Assembly: GCA_037367405.1 (NCBI GenBank)
Contig: JAZKJV010008876.1
Coordinates: 1 to 64,000, forward strand
DNA length: 64,000 bases
Direction of reading: 5' to 3'
Origin: Ottelia alismoides
Taxonomy: Eukaryota; Streptophyta; Magnoliopsida; Alismatales; Hydrocharitaceae
Positions 34,545 through 46,489 of the stretch are shown here, piece after piece. The notes beneath the pieces were generated by a model that had not been told where the DNA came from, ran no database searches, and worked only from the letters and a program-made list of their open reading frames with translations. Made by a program: the position numbers and the translations under genes. Within the stretch, counting starts at the first letter, position 1; the number at the start of each line of letters is the position of its first letter.

Positions 34545-34861
34545 ATTCGGAATGATGCAACCAGAAATAAAGTTGGAGTAGCTCTGATCGAAGCTAAGAT
34601 GCGAGAAAACTGCTTAAGATGGTTTGGTCATTCGTAAAGAAGGTCAGCTAATGCACTGGTTAGAAGATGCGAGTTTTGGGATGTTGAGCCAGCTAAGAGA
34701 GGGCGAGGTCGACCCAAGAAGTGTTGGAATGAGACTATACGAAGCGATCTTAGTTTTTTATATATAAGCCCGAGATTGACTTAAGCTAGATCTGAATGGA
34801 GGCATAGAATCCATGTAGCTGACCCTACTTAATTGTGGGAAAAAGCTTTGTTGTTGTTGTA
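34545..34861 (+). mobile_element. RTE-type LINE 3' end, 5'-truncated
   Basis: The translated tail reads IRNDATRNKVGVA, LRWFGHS, RGRGRPKKCW, EWRHRIHVADPT and ends in a TTG repeat (about 34850-34860). These are the standard C-terminal words of plant RTE-clade reverse transcriptase ORFs, and the short TTG tail in place of poly(A) also fits. Two stops are present. No target duplication was identified. Confidence 0.82.
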
Positions 34862-35230
34862 TATTTTGATTTCATGACATTGATATATAGTGTTTACATG
34901 TCAAAATTTATTCTTTCTATCCAAGCTTGCTGATAAGGATAAGGAATCATTTAGATGGCAACATGCATATGTTTCCTCGATCTGTTCAGGTACATGAAAC
35001 ACAATCAGGTTATTGTCTCCAAAACTGATGTGAGTTACCTCTTTGCTTTGTTGAAGCACACATTGTTAATTTTCATAGAGGCTTAGATATGCTTTAGAAT
35101 AGATTTGATAGCAACAAGCTAGGGGGTACCATACTTGGAGAGGCAAGTATTGGATCTTTGTTTCCATTTATAGTGCCGAGCAATAGAGTCTGTACGTTGT
35201 TAGGAGGGATTGTGAGCACAAAACCCACTA
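34862..35230 (+). pseudogene. Possible further RLK (LRR) relic
   Basis: Weak LRR-like phrases such as NHLDGNMHMFPRSV and FDSNKLGGTIL are scattered among stops. It lies between two clearer RLK pieces. This is a low-confidence call. Confidence 0.3.
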
Positions 35231-35833
35231 AAGTAATCTCGATGGGATTGAGACTTCTATTATAAAGTTAAAGTTAATTTGTATTGATTGATTAAAGATA
35301 TTATAAATCGAAGGTGGACAGAAATCGAGTTGAAAAAAATGGTTGTAAGTACGAAAAAACTATAATGGTTATACGAAGGATATGATGATGTTGCAAGTTC
35401 ATCCTAAAGGTCATATTTAGCAATACGACTAAATGTTATGTATGTGGATACACATAACACATGTTATTTGATTTATCTTCCACCGTATCTTCTCGCAAAG
35501 TCCAATCTATTGAAGTGACTAGTTATCAATTAAATAGATGTTATGTTCTGCATTTATTGTTTGTTAGTGAAATAATTTGCTTTATTACTGTCACAAAGCT
35601 CCTTTAGATTATTCCATTTTCAAATATGTAAGATGGATCATCTGGTAAATTAAGTATTACTAAAATAAAATAACTTATAACAAATTTATTCAAGGAATAT
35701 CTATAAAAAAGTTATAATTTACAGATAAATAGGGAAAGATTTCAGTTCAAAAGACATGTCCACTACTAATTCTTCGAATTATGTTACAAGCGTAAACATA
35801 AATGCTTGTTGTTACGAAGCTATATTTTTACAC
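35231..35833. other. AT-rich spacer upstream of an RLK start, no gene seen
   Basis: About 600 bases without a recognisable coding or repeat signal. It would be the upstream region of the RLK start at 35903. Confidence 0.4.
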
Positions 35834-35840
35834 TATAAAA
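35834..35840 (+). promoter_or_regulatory. TATA box candidate
   Basis: TATAAAA lies about 69 bases before the RLK start codon at 35903, a normal plant core-promoter distance if the leader is short. Confidence 0.4.
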
Positions 35841-35902
35841 TGGATTGCCAACATTCCATTCTCAAATCAAGTGCCTTATTTCCACCACTGCATTTTCTTC
35901 TC

Positions 35903-36024
35903 ATGGCTTTCTTCCCCATGATCATAACCCTTGTAATCCTCGTCACGACGACTCGAATGTTGCTGTCGAGCGGTAATGACTAACGAGCCATCTTGGATCT
36001 CAAATCCACTATAAGCATTACTAT
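35903..36024 (+). pseudogene. RLK 5' end: signal peptide and LRRNT start, interrupted by copia
   Basis: ATG at 35903 opens MAFFPMIITLVILVTTTRML, a signal-peptide-like hydrophobic stretch, followed by SSGND, a stop, then RAILDLKST. That order is the standard N-terminus of Xa21/EFR-like receptors (signal peptide, then a short LALLDFKSxI-type helix). The copia LTR begins at 36025, in the middle of this helix. The in-frame stop shows the gene was already, or later became, defective. Earlier upstream ATGs (35756) read into the same frame but lack the expected hydrophobic start. Confidence 0.6.
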
Positions 36025-36582
36025 TGTTGAGGTAGTGTAATATTATTGGTTGATAGAAAACAAATTATGGAGAGGAAAAAAGGATTAATAAACAAGGTAG
36101 ATATGAACTTAAGAGCTTCATTGTATACAAATTTAAACTTTAATAGATGAGTTAAAATTTTACAAGAAGATAACTTACAATGTTTTCGACAAAGGAAGAA
36201 TGACTTACAAAACTTGAAATAAAGAGGATACTCAAGAGACTCTTGTGGTGATAGTGGATGTATTGTGTCTTTTCTTTTTATAATGTCAAATGATGACTTC
36301 TTGAGTGGTATTTATAGGTCCATCAAGAGGGTGGTGATATTTTGAAAAAATGATCTAGAATCCTCTTCCATGCTTATCCTTTAGGTGAAAGTATTAGATA
36401 TTTCTATAGGAGGTGGAAAATATCTAGATATTTTCTCCACATCTCTCTTTTCTAGAATTTTCTCTCCAAGTGGGCCTCTCTCTTAATAATTTGAGTGGAA
36501 AACTTTAAACCCATAAGTATAAAGGCCAATTAGTAATAACAATTGTACATGAATAAGTTATAAATTACTTATATTTTCAACA
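36025..36582 (-). repeat. 3' LTR of a reverse-strand Ty1/copia element
   Basis: On the minus strand it starts TGTTGAAAATATAAG and ends CTACCTCAACA, 558 bp, with TATAAATACC as a possible TATA region. It lies downstream of minus-strand copia RNase H and RT remains, as expected for a 3' LTR. The matching 5' LTR is missing because the element is truncated at about 44466. Confidence 0.7.
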
Positions 36583-38502
36583 ACTCATTTTAATTTATAA
36601 TTTGCATGATTCATCTAAAGTGTTGAAACTTTTCTATTGGAAATGACTTTGTAGAAATACTGCAAGTTGATCTTCTATGCTAATGAAATTTACTTTTACA
36701 TCTTTATTCTTCACTAGTTCTCGTACGTAATGATAGTGAAGTACTATATGTTTTGTTCTTTCATAAAGATTGGATTCTTCGGTGTAGCAATGGTTGGCAT
36801 GTTATCTCACAATATATTTGGTACTGGAAGAACATTCTCTAAGTCTTATTAGTCATACAACTTCACAAGATGCACTAAGAGAAATATATTCAACTTTTTA
36901 GAAGGAAATGCTTTATTCTTTTGCTTCTTAAAAATCTAATATACGACTTTATATCACATACAAAACAAATAACTTGATGTGTTTTTTCTATCATTCAAAG
37001 ATTCATTCCAATCACTATGTGGGTATCTTTTGAGAGAATTATCTTCTTCTGAAGTATTTTTAATTCCAAGTTTTTTATTTTTAACATAGCGAAGAATCAT
37101 TTTTGCGACTGAATAATGAAACTTGTTTGGCTTGTTCATAAATCTTGATACAACACAAACTGCATATACTATATTTGTTTATGTATTAGTTAAATACAAC
37201 AAGGAGCATACACGATTGCTATAAAGAGAACCATCGGCTTCTTATACTCCATCATTTGTAGAAAGTTTTGTATTAACAATCATATGAGTTGGTCTAGCTT
37301 GCAATTCGACAATTGAAATTTCTTAAGAAAATCATGAATATATTTTTCTTGAGAGATAAATATTTTACCTTCTTTTTGTTGAACTTGAATACTAAGACAA
37401 TATCTCATAAGAGCGATAGTTGTCTTTTCATACTCTTTTATCGTTGCTTTCTTGAATTACACAATCATCTTTAAGAAACTGCTTGTATAGATAAGATCAT
37501 CAATATAAGGTCTATAATGAGGAAATTATGTGAACCTTCTTTCTTCACTAAAAATGGAATATTGAAACTTCGTAGAAATCCATTACCATGAAAATGTCCA
37601 TCAATTTACTTATTCCAAGCTCTTAGTGCTTTTTTTAAGCCAACAAGGCCTTACATGGATGATAAAACCTTTTCTTCATTATCTTTGGAGATATATCTTC
37701 AAGTTTATTCAACATAAATATCTTCCACAAGATCTCCATTAAGAAATGCAGATTTAACATCAAATTGATAAATTGGTAGCTTCTTTTGAGCATCAAGTGC
37801 AAGTAAAGTCTAATTATCTCCATTTGAGTAACATGTGTAAAACTTTCATTATAATAAATAGCCTTTAACTACTAATTAAGCTTTATACTTGTGAATGGAA
37901 TCATCTTCATTATATTTGACGTTATAAATATGTTTAAGACCAATGATATTTTATCCTTAGGCCCGTCCACAAGCTCCCAAGTGTGATTTTTTTAATAACT
38001 GGAATCTCTTCATTCATTACTTGAACACATACTCCTTCTTTAAATGATTCTTCAAATTTTTTTCTCACAAGTAAATAAAGCAATAGCAGAAGATGATGCA
38101 TAATTTCCTCAAGACACCAGACTTTTTGTTGTTTGTTCTAAATCAGTGACATTTAGCTCAATTGGTCTTTGAATTGAAGGAAAAATATCTTCAGCTTTTG
38201 AATAATCTTCTTTAGTTGTAGCCCCTCCTTCAGGGAGACCCTACCTCTAACGAATATGCTTCTCAGTATCAGCCCTTCCTAAAGCGCATTTCCCAGAATG
38301 AGTAGTTCTGTGGTACTGAAGAATCAACTCATTTCTGCGAATATGTGTCATTAGAGATTAGATTTGAGATATAATTAATTTTCCTTCTTTAAACTCATAT
38401 AACCTATAAGATATATATCCATCATCTTGTCCAATGAAGATAATTTTTTCTCCTTTTCATCAAACTTTTATTGTCTAACTCGAGTTAGAATATGTGCATA
38501 TG
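36583..38502 (-). pseudogene. Ty1/copia pol remains (RT and RNase H)
   Basis: Minus-strand translation with many stops gives, 3' to 5' along the window: RNase H C-terminus (CDNMPTIATPKNPIF, about 36760-36830); RNase H/connection AKMILRYVKNKKLGI and SDWNESLNDRKNTSSYLF (36954-37139); RT active site YIDDL (37494-37508); and the RT start with NLHFLMEILWKIFM (about 37700-37760). Near 38400 it reads into the integrase-RT connection (KIIFIGQDDGY). All are classic copia words. The LINE interrupts it at 38503-38519. Confidence 0.8.
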
Positions 38503-38603
38503 CAATAGAGAAAGATATTTTTTTTTGAGATGAAGGAGGGTGAAATCCCGAGTTGGGACTCACCGCCAAACGTTTTCAAAATATAAAGAGATAAAGAATT
38601 ACA

Positions 38604-41600
38604 TTACCTTGTAGACCAGAATCGAAATAGAGAGAGAGAGGAAGCGATTACATTTTCAGAATAGAAACTCTGATTCTTAAAAATCAGATCATTCCTTCCT
38701 CCCCATATGGCCCAAATAGCTGCAAAAGGCAAAGAAACATCATCTGTAGAGTTCATCCCCACCGATCTAATTGATCTCCAGAAATCATCGATGCTACCAT
38801 GCAGTAACTAATCCGGACCTATCTCCTTCCAAACATGTTCCGACGAAGGACACGTCAAAAACAGATGCTCTGCATCCTCCGTCTGTGCGCCACATCTATC
38901 ACACTGTGTATCCTGAATGCCAAACAGCCTGCTCCTTCTTGCTTTGTCCCAAATCCGTCCCCTTCTGAGGCACCACAGGAAGATCTTCACTCTGCAAGGG
39001 ATCTTGCTTGCCCAGATAATCTTCATATCCTGCTTCATGGTGGCTTCCAAGTCATCACTTCTCCCTCTGAACACCTTGTATGCTTTTTTCACCGAAAAAT
39101 TCCCCCCCTCCCACACAAAATGATCCCTACCCTGCGAGGAGCCGCCAGGGGATGGTAGTTCAGAAAGCATTTTGTGCACCTGCTCCATTCTACGGTCAGA
39201 CAGTTCATGCATGAAGTGAGGAGCCCACGAACCAGATGACCCAACTTCAGCCACAGAGCACCCTTTGTTTGTTGCTAAAGAGAAGAGACGCGGGAATCTG
39301 TTGCAGAGAATACCATCACCCGTCCAGTCATCCAACCAGAACCGAAAGACCTCCCCGGTCCCCAACCGTGGCGTCAATCTCGTCCTTAGTTGCGGCAATA
39401 ATTCACGAATCCCACTCCAGAGAGAAGACTCGAAACGCACTCTACCAACCTCCAGCGAGCCATTGACGTCATAAATATTTCGAACCAGCTGTATAGCCAA
39501 TCTATCTGTATTGCCCCAGATCTGTACCGCCCATTTGGCCAACAATGCTTTATTCATACAAGATACATCCCGAATACCAAGGCCTCCTTCACTTCTTTGT
39601 TTTGTGAGTTCCTCCCATCCTACCAGATGCATACCATGTCTTTGTTGTTTTCCATCTGACCAGAAGAATTTTCTCATCATACTCTCTATCTTCTTTCTCA
39701 CCCCTGCCGGCATCAACCGAGTCGAAAAAAAGAAAATGGGAATTGCCGCCAGCACATGTTTTAGAAGGATCAGCTTCCCCCCTTTAGATAGCGTGACTGC
39801 TTTCCAACCTGCCAGTCTCTCCTCCAATCTCCTGATGACCATATCCCACTCAGCTTTCATGAGCTTGCCTGCCACTAAAGGGAGCCCTAGATATGAGATG
39901 GGTAATACACCAAGAGGGCATCCCAATAGCATAGCCCTCGCTCTACTCTCCTCCTCGTCCATCCCGAACTGAATCACTACAGACTTGTCTCTATTGATCT
40001 TGAGGCCCGAGATGCTGCTAAATATCTCCACCAGTTGTCTTGTCCTTCTGTGCATTTCTTCTGTACCACCCACAAAGATCACTGTGTCATCAGCATATTG
40101 TAGGAGAGGAATAGAGATGGACCCCATACGGAATCCTTCACACCACCCATCATCAATCGCTCTCCTGAACATAACTGCCAAAGCATCCGCCACCAGCACA
40201 AAAAGCATTGGTGCTAACGGGCATCCCTGTCTTACACCCCTTTGTGGTTGAAAAAAACCCCCTTCTGGCTTACCATTCACGAGAACCGAGAATGAGGAGG
40301 TAGTGACGCATCTCTTCATCCACGCTATCCAGAGGTCGCCGAAGCCGCGTCGTCGCAGTGACTCCCATAAAAAGCTCCAGTCCACACAATCATAGGCCTT
40401 CTCAAAATCAATCTTCCAAATCATACCCTTAAACTTCTCCCGACGCCACTGGAGGCAAATCTCAGAGGCCATAACTAGTCCATCCGCCATCTGTCTGCCA
40501 GGGATAAAAGCAGTCTGATTCTGCAGAATAACATCATCCAACACCCGCTTGAGTCTGTTTGCCAACACCTTGGAGACGATCAAATAAATTGCATTCGATA
40601 ACGCAATTGGTCTGTAGTCCTCCACCCGTATGGGGTTCTCCTTCTTGGGAATAAGGAAGAGCATCGCCCTGTTTACTTTCTCGAATCCTCTATTGCCATC
40701 TCTGAATTCATCGATTACTGCCATAATGTCTTCTCTCAGCATTTCCCAAAATTCCCTATAGAAGAATACAGGGAATCCATCAGGTCCAGGTGCCCCGTCC
40801 GCATTCAAGCCCCACACTGCATTTTTTACCTCCAACTCCGTAAAAGGTGCTTCCAGTCCAGCTGCCTGGTCTTCTGACAACAACTCAACACCTATTCCAC
40901 GCCACCCCCATCCATCACGCGTCATTCTCCTCGATCTCTCCACGAAATGTTCCCTGAGGAGTCGTCCCAGCATAACATCGCCCGTCACTCTTTCCCCACC
41001 AACTTCCAAACTATGAATAAAATTCCTCCTTCTTCTGCCGGAGGCCATTGAATGGAAAAATCTAGTGTTCGCGTCACCCTCGCGCAACCATTTCTGCCTA
41101 GATCTCTGCCTCCACTCCACTTCTTCCTTCCTGTCCTCCAGAAGTAGCTCCTCTAGCATTCTTGCTCACTCCAGTACCTCGTCCTGGTCCAGACCCCTCT
41201 GATCATCCAACCCATCCAATCGAACGACCCCTTCCTGAGCCTCGCGCCTTCGTTCCTTCCTTCGCGTTTTCAATTCACGACTGTAGTTGAGCAGAAAGCT
41301 TCTTAGAAGCACCAGTCTGGACGCTAGTCGCCTGACTGCCGATCCCTCCACATGCCATCCCCTCCATCGTGTAACCACCTCCTCCTTGAACCCTTCCTCC
41401 ATCAACCAAGCTCTCTCAAATCTGAAAAAGGATCTGGGCCTCATATGTTCCTCCGAAGACCACAAAATCGGTGTATGGTCCGAGTGTGCACGAGGTAGCG
41501 ACCATGCCCGAGATAGAGGGAAAAAATCCACCCCCTCGGACGATAGAAGGAATCTATCTAGCCTCGATCTCGATCTTGCATTCCGCCATGTGTACGCACA

Positions 41601-42143
41601 TCCCGCCGCATCAATAACCGTGAGTCCCATGTCAAGAACCTGAGACCTGAAATCCTCCGAGCCAGCGTCTCGTCCACCCCCCATCAATGGCCTATCCTCA
41701 GCCATCAAAGTGACATTCAGATCCCCTCCAATGAGCCAAATGCCTTCCTCCCTGTGCGCCCCCACCTCCGAGAGATCTGTAGCCAAGGAACCCGCTGCCG
41801 GACTTGTGGGTCCATAGATATTAGTCACAGTAAAAGAGATGTTATCTCTCTTTCTCTTAAGCCTTACAGATAGAGAAAACATGGATCTTCTTTCCGCCAG
41901 CTTTTCATAGTCAGACCTCCGCCATCCTGTCAGTAGCCCTCCCGCAGCTCCCTGAGCCTCAACCTCAGCAAATTCAAAAGAAGAGTGACCATCCAAGTCC
42001 CGCCACACGTCACCTCCGGACCTGGAGATTTTCGTCTCTTGCAAAAGCACAATATCCGCATTAGCATCGCATATTAACTTCCAAACCCCTAATCGTTTCT
42101 CGCTGCGACCCAACCCCCTCACATTCCAAGAGATCACCTTCAT
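38604..42143 (-). pseudogene. LINE ORF2: APE endonuclease and reverse transcriptase, two nonsense codons
   Basis: ATG at 42143-42141 opens MKVISWNVRGLG. The APE domain shows SWN, QETK, GGDLNV, SRLDRFLLS and SDHTP. RT follows with GPDGFPVFFY, the DFEKAYDCVDW block, GVRQGCPLAPMLF and the catalytic YADD. A zf-RVT-type C-terminus has SKIPCRVKIFLW and CDRCGAQTEDAEHLFLTC. One frame is kept throughout. A TGA at 41168-41166 separates endonuclease and RT, and a TAG at 38810-38808 lies 68 codons before the natural stop (38606-38604). No frameshift was seen, so inactivation is recent. It nicks target DNA and copies its own RNA in related elements. Confidence 0.92.
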
Positions 42144-44268
42144 TTAGAAACCTCTTTGGCCTTCCCTCGCGGCGGAACCACTCCCAGGCTTTCCGCGAAA
42201 CGCCTGTCAAGTAGGCTAAAAAAACTTGGTCTCCCAATAGGGGACAACGATCCTTCGAGCTCAGCAGTTGCGCAACCCTGATCAGAACCACCCAGACTCC
42301 CTTCCGACCCCATCAAAAATCTCCTCTGCTCCCTCCTCCTCCTCCCACGTGATTTCCGCTCAAAGCACCACCCAACTCGAGCACTCCCGTCCTCCCCTCC
42401 ATTCGCCACCTCCCCAGACCCCTGCAGCAACTTCACGGAACCTTCCAAACATCTCCCCTCCCTATCTCCTTCCAACCCCCTCCCGACCTGCCCATGCAAG
42501 CACGCCCCCTCCCCTGCATGAACGACCTCTGCCTCCCATCCGTGACAGCTCCCTCCCCCCTCTCGGGAGACCCCACCTACACCAGCATCGCAAGCACTCT
42601 TCCCTCCCCTTCCCTCATCACGCGAAGGGTCCGAGGAGTCGACGACCTTCCCCAAGACCCCCCCTGTTCGGCTCTCATCATCACAGCCACTCCCACGTCC
42701 CCCACGACGCAGCCCCCGAGTTGTCCTGGAAGGTGAGCATGCTTAGGAGCCGGGACCGGAGACAAGCGTGGAATCACAGGTGTCGGCACCGGACCACCCT
42801 CAAAACCATCCGCAAGCCGGAGATCTACCACCAGCTCACAACGCTCACACTCTACCGCTTCATCCCCCTGCCTCTGGGCCCCCTCACCAGCAGCCCACGC
42901 ATCCGCCCCCGTGGAGGCCGGACCTCTTTGAAGGACGTCCTTCTCGACAGCCACTCCGATGTTAGCAGAGGAGGGACTCCGAACATCCAGTCGCGCTTCC
43001 TCAGCAGCAGCTCCAGGAGAATTGCAGCTCGGGCTCGCACCCGCTAACCCGCCAGAAATGTGCCCCACATGTTGGTGAATAGTCCCTCGTTGATTATCTT
43101 TGAATACGCCACCCTGTACTGCCGATGGTAATGGTCGAGGGATAAAAGAGCCAAAAGAAATGCCAGCACGACATTCCTTTTCAGAAACCGCCCCTCCAAG
43201 GTAATGGCTCCTTCCTTTTTCAACGTCCATCGATTTCTCACCATTACAAGCAATTGAATGTGAGATTTCAAAAGACGCAGACTCTGTAAAGTAACGGCCC
43301 CTTCCTTTTCCAACGCCCATCAATTTCTCGCCATTACCTGCAATTGAAATCTGATTTTGAATTGGCGCAGACGTTACGTTATTGCATGGCATAACCGTCG
43401 CCGCGATTGGGGGAAGTCCAATCGTCGCTTGCGATCTCCCCGGAGACACCCCAGCACGCCGCCGACGCTGAACCACCCCAGCTTCACCCGAATCCGGCGA
43501 AGAGATTTCCAACCATAGCCGGCGTCCCTCCATACTTGTCGACCACCAGCCGAGCATTCGAGGATGAAAACGATGAACCAGGACCAACAAATCCGCACTT
43601 TCCCCCGGCACTAGTCCAGTTGCAGCCAGACTCTTAACCTCTGCAATGCCCCTCAGTAAAAGCCGGACCCGTTGCGAGTCCCGCCATATGAGAGGGATCC
43701 CCTTCACTCTAATCAGATCCAGAGTCCTCCGCGGCAAGCAGCCGTCGCCAGGACGAACTCTTCGCCATAGGAGCTTCGACCTCCTCGAATGTGTCAAAGA
43801 CAGCAGCGCATCTGCCTCGCTTCCGGTGAGACCCCTGGCCAGGACCCTCCAGGGTGTCAACAGCGTCACATCTCCTTTGAGGCGGCCTTTCGTAACTAAG
43901 CCCACGTCTGATGACCCCTTGAATAGGGCCCCTCCGCCCCCTCCTTCTCCCACCAGGACCTTCGACTCCCCGTCCGACGCTGCCCAACCTGCCTCTGAAC
44001 GGCCTCCACCTCTGCAGCTTCCGCTTCTATGTCCGAAGCCCAAACATCTAAAACAACGGATAGCATCTCTACATTGCCTCGCCCAATGACCACGCGAGCC
44101 ACACCGATAGCAACCGTGCCCGAATGGCTGCCAAATCTCTCGGTCGGGAAAACCTTTACGATGAGATCCACGCTGAAGAGCGTCTCTACGAACGACCCTC
44201 GGGCTCCGACTACCACGAACGACCGTCCAGCCTCCCTCTCCCTCTCCCTCTCCCTCTCTCATCTCCAC
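42140..44268 (-). pseudogene. LINE ORF1: nucleic-acid-binding protein, one frameshift
   Basis: The start at 44268 gives an acidic/Gly-rich leader. Two CCHC knuckles follow (CYRCGSRGHWARQC, residues 53-66, and CFRCLGFGHRSGSC, residues 72-85). Further on (about residues 190-240) is a stretch with VKGIPLIW resembling the DUF4283 region of plant LINE ORF1 proteins. The frame ends at 42577 after a shift near a G run (about 42658-42666); the continuing frame is open to 42140. Its TGA overlaps the ORF2 start as ATGA, an arrangement that suits termination-reinitiation. Knuckles before the DUF4283-like part are, as I recall, common in grass LINEs. Confidence 0.82.
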
Positions 44269-44396
44269 GAACTCGAGTCCGACGGATTGTATCTAACGGA
44301 TTGCTATACCCCTTCTCGTCTCTCCCGAGCCGACGTCCTCCTCCACCAAATCGATACCGACGTCCCCTACGGCGAGAATCAATAGAGAAAGATATT

Positions 44397-44466
44397 GTGA
44401 AAATGATTAACATTGACGTTCCTTTCAGACCAAACTTCATATGGATTAATCAGCTCTCGGATACCT
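44397..44466 (-). pseudogene. Ty1/copia pol, second piece beyond the LINE
   Basis: Minus-strand NPYEVWSERNVNVNHFHN continues in register into the copia sequence at 38502 once the LINE and one target copy are removed; it matches the TPYExW...VxHLRVFG phrase near the integrase C-terminus. The element ends abruptly near 44466 against RLK sequence, with no 5' LTR. Confidence 0.72.
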
Positions 44467-45050
44467 TTCTAATAGATTTTGGAAACCACCTCTTACGTCT
44501 CGAGGCACTCTTCTTGTATGGCAACCACCTTATACCTTGTATGGTTATGTATCAGAATTCTTCAGCATCGTACCATTCTTGAGTTCTTAAATGTCTCATT
44601 CAATAATATTAAAGGCGAGATGCCAACACGTGAGATTTTCAACAATCTTGACTCATTTTAATCTACGACGAATTTGTGGTGAGAAGTTGTCATTGAAACT
44701 AAAATCGTGTTCAACGAAGAGGTACAGCCTAGTAGAGGCTATCTTGATAATAATTATTATTATTCCTATTGTAATCTTTTTGATTGGCCTTTTCTATTCT
44801 TTCTCTTATATTAACCTATTTTGACAAAGATTATGAAAAAATTCTTCCTAAAGATATATTTTCAGAATAATAATCTCTCAAAGCTTTTGTACGATGATGT
44901 GAAATTTATGACCGATGATTTTTTTAGCAACAAATTTTTTGGCATCGGGGAGTTTGACTCGGTGTACAAAGGATATCTTGAAGTAACAGGGATGATGGTT
45001 GTGAACGTTTTCAATCGAAAAATCATAAATATTTGAAGAATTTTTCTAGA
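44467..45050 (+). pseudogene. RLK relic: last LRRs, transmembrane segment, kinase N-lobe
   Basis: Contains FGNHLLRLEALFLYGN, then LEFLNVSFNNIKGEMPTREIFNNL (about 44588-44660), a capping remnant, transmembrane AILIIIIIIPIVIFLIGLF (about 44735-44800) and a kinase start (44821-45036). The glycine loop is GIGEFDSVYKG (third Gly to Asp), and the invariant Lys position reads VVNVFN (Lys to Asn), so even this best-preserved copy could not be an active kinase. It then joins LRR sequence at FLDECRAL-TRLDLN (about 45050-45080). Confidence 0.75.
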
Positions 45051-45910
45051 TGAATGTCGAGCTTTGACAAGATTAGATTTAAATGATAAATTGTTGGAAG
45101 AATGTAAATATATTGGTTGGAACTTAATTACCTCTTTATCTACATTTACTTGCTTGGAGATAATAGTTCTTAGAGATAACAAATTTGGTGGATCTTTTCT
45201 GGATTTGATTGTTAACCTCTCTACATCACAATAGCGGCTAAAATTAAGGTATAATAAGATAACATGACATATACCTTCAAGTGTCAGAAAACTTTGCGAA
45301 TTAACTATCTTCAATATTTAGTGCCTCTTGTTCGTGTAGAATTTGAAGGTCATGTAAATTTTGTACAATAAATTCACCAATTCCATACCAAAAGTGCATA
45401 TGGGTATTTTCTCATTATTTTAATTATCTGAAATTATTTTATAACAAATTGTTATCCCCTTATCATAAGAAGTAGGAAAATTAAGAGATGTCAAAATTCT
45501 TGGTTTTTCTTAAAACAGATTATTTGGAGGCTTGGGAATTGCCAACTCTTAGAGTACCTATTAAAGATGATCTTGAAAAAAATTATTGTTATTTGTATTG
45601 TAATCCTATCGATTGGTCTTTTCTTCTATTTCTCATACATTACTATCATTTGACGAAGAATATCAGAAATTTCTTTCGGAGGATGTATTTTCAGATTAAT
45701 AAATACTCAAAGCTATCGTATGAAATATTTCTGACTCCCTCTTCTCGCAGCTATAGATTTATAATATCCTTTACTTTTTCAAATGCTCCTGGATCTTCAC
45801 TTCTCTGTCATGCTCGTACCACACAAATCTTTTTTCATGAATATGAGATTTTATATTGCGTCATACCTAAAGCTCTATCAGTATGTCAACCAGCACATTA
45901 TAACAAGTAG
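45051..45910 (+). pseudogene. RLK relic: LRRs, transmembrane segment, juxtamembrane
   Basis: The LRR portion includes GWNLITSLSTFTCLEIIVLRDN and FGGSFLDLIVNLSTS (about 45108-45225), followed by frame-shifted LRRs (KVGKLRDV-like). A hydrophobic segment near 45590-45650 is followed by FFRRMYFQINKYSKLSYE, matching the juxtamembrane part of the other relics. The end is eroded; kinase sequence is not clear. Confidence 0.62.
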
Positions 45911-46046
45911 TAGTAGTAGCTGTATACATGTAACAACGACGAAAATCTATTTCATGCGCATACATATACTCGTAGTAGTAGTAGTTAGTGTCGTGGATTT
46001 GTGAAGCACATCACTTATACTTGCACGGTTTCCTTTTCGTTCCTAA

Positions 46047-46380
46047 ATGGTAAAGTGTGCGACGGGGGGCTCGATCACCCCTTATTTTGATGTATCCAGC
46101 TTCGGAATTCTCCTGCTCGAGAGGTTCACAGGAAAGCGGCCTACGGAGGTGGAAGAAGATGTGACCCTTCGCGAATACGTGGTGAAGAGCTTCTCCGATC
46201 GTGTCCTTGAAATACGGGACAAAAGTTGATAACGGAAGAAGACAGTGTGATGGCAGAAATGGCGACGGCGTGCATAACACCAGTAGTGTGGGTTGGTTTA
46301 GTCTGATCGGAGGAAGAACCTAAGCATAGGATCGGAATCAGAGATTGCCCTCAAGCGACTGGGAAGATGCCAAGCGCAGA
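46047..46380 (+). pseudogene. RLK relic: kinase C-lobe
   Basis: Reads DVSSFGILLLERFTGKRPTE (subdomain IX, from the usual DVYSFGILLLEMxTGKRPT), VTLREYVVKSFSDRVLEI (subdomains X-XI), then after a stop ACITPVVWVGLV and EEEPKHRIGIRD (family C-terminus). It lies in the same direction as the relics upstream, from which the middle of the kinase is missing. Confidence 0.8.
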
Positions 46381-46402
46381 CCCCTCGCAGTGACATCAAG
46401 GA

Positions 46403-46472
46403 GGGAGAACCCGGAGCAGAGGCGATCAGATCCGCAAGGGAGAACCCGGAGCAGAGGCGATCAGATTCGTCA
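46403..46472 (+). repeat. 35-bp tandem duplication
   Basis: Two copies of a 35-bp unit starting GGGAGAACCCGGAGCAGAGG (46403-46437 and 46438-46472), differing by one base near the end. It lies between the plus- and minus-strand kinase fragments. Confidence 0.8.
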
Positions 46473-46489
46473 ACAAGACCGCACGTTGT

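Larger units (their letters stand above)
38520..44379 (-). mobile_element. L1-type LINE, essentially full length
   Basis: About 5.86 kb on the minus strand, flanked by a 17-bp target duplication CAATAGAGAAAGATATT (38503-38519 and 44380-44396) with a short poly(A) (poly(T) on plus) at 38520. It contains ORF1 (zinc knuckles), ORF2 (APE endonuclease, RT, zf-RVT), a roughly 110-bp 5' leader and a roughly 80-bp 3' tail. It is inserted in copia coding sequence, which can be followed on both sides. It is markedly GC-rich compared with its surroundings. Confidence 0.93.

Noticed and set aside
42268..44582. Several plus-strand ORFs of 60-259 codons
   Set aside because: Shadows of the minus-strand LINE ORF1 and ORF2; proline/serine-rich because the true strand is GC-rich.
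45488..45910. 140-codon ORF as a separate gene
   Set aside because: It overlaps an RLK relic (transmembrane and juxtamembrane words) in a chance open frame.
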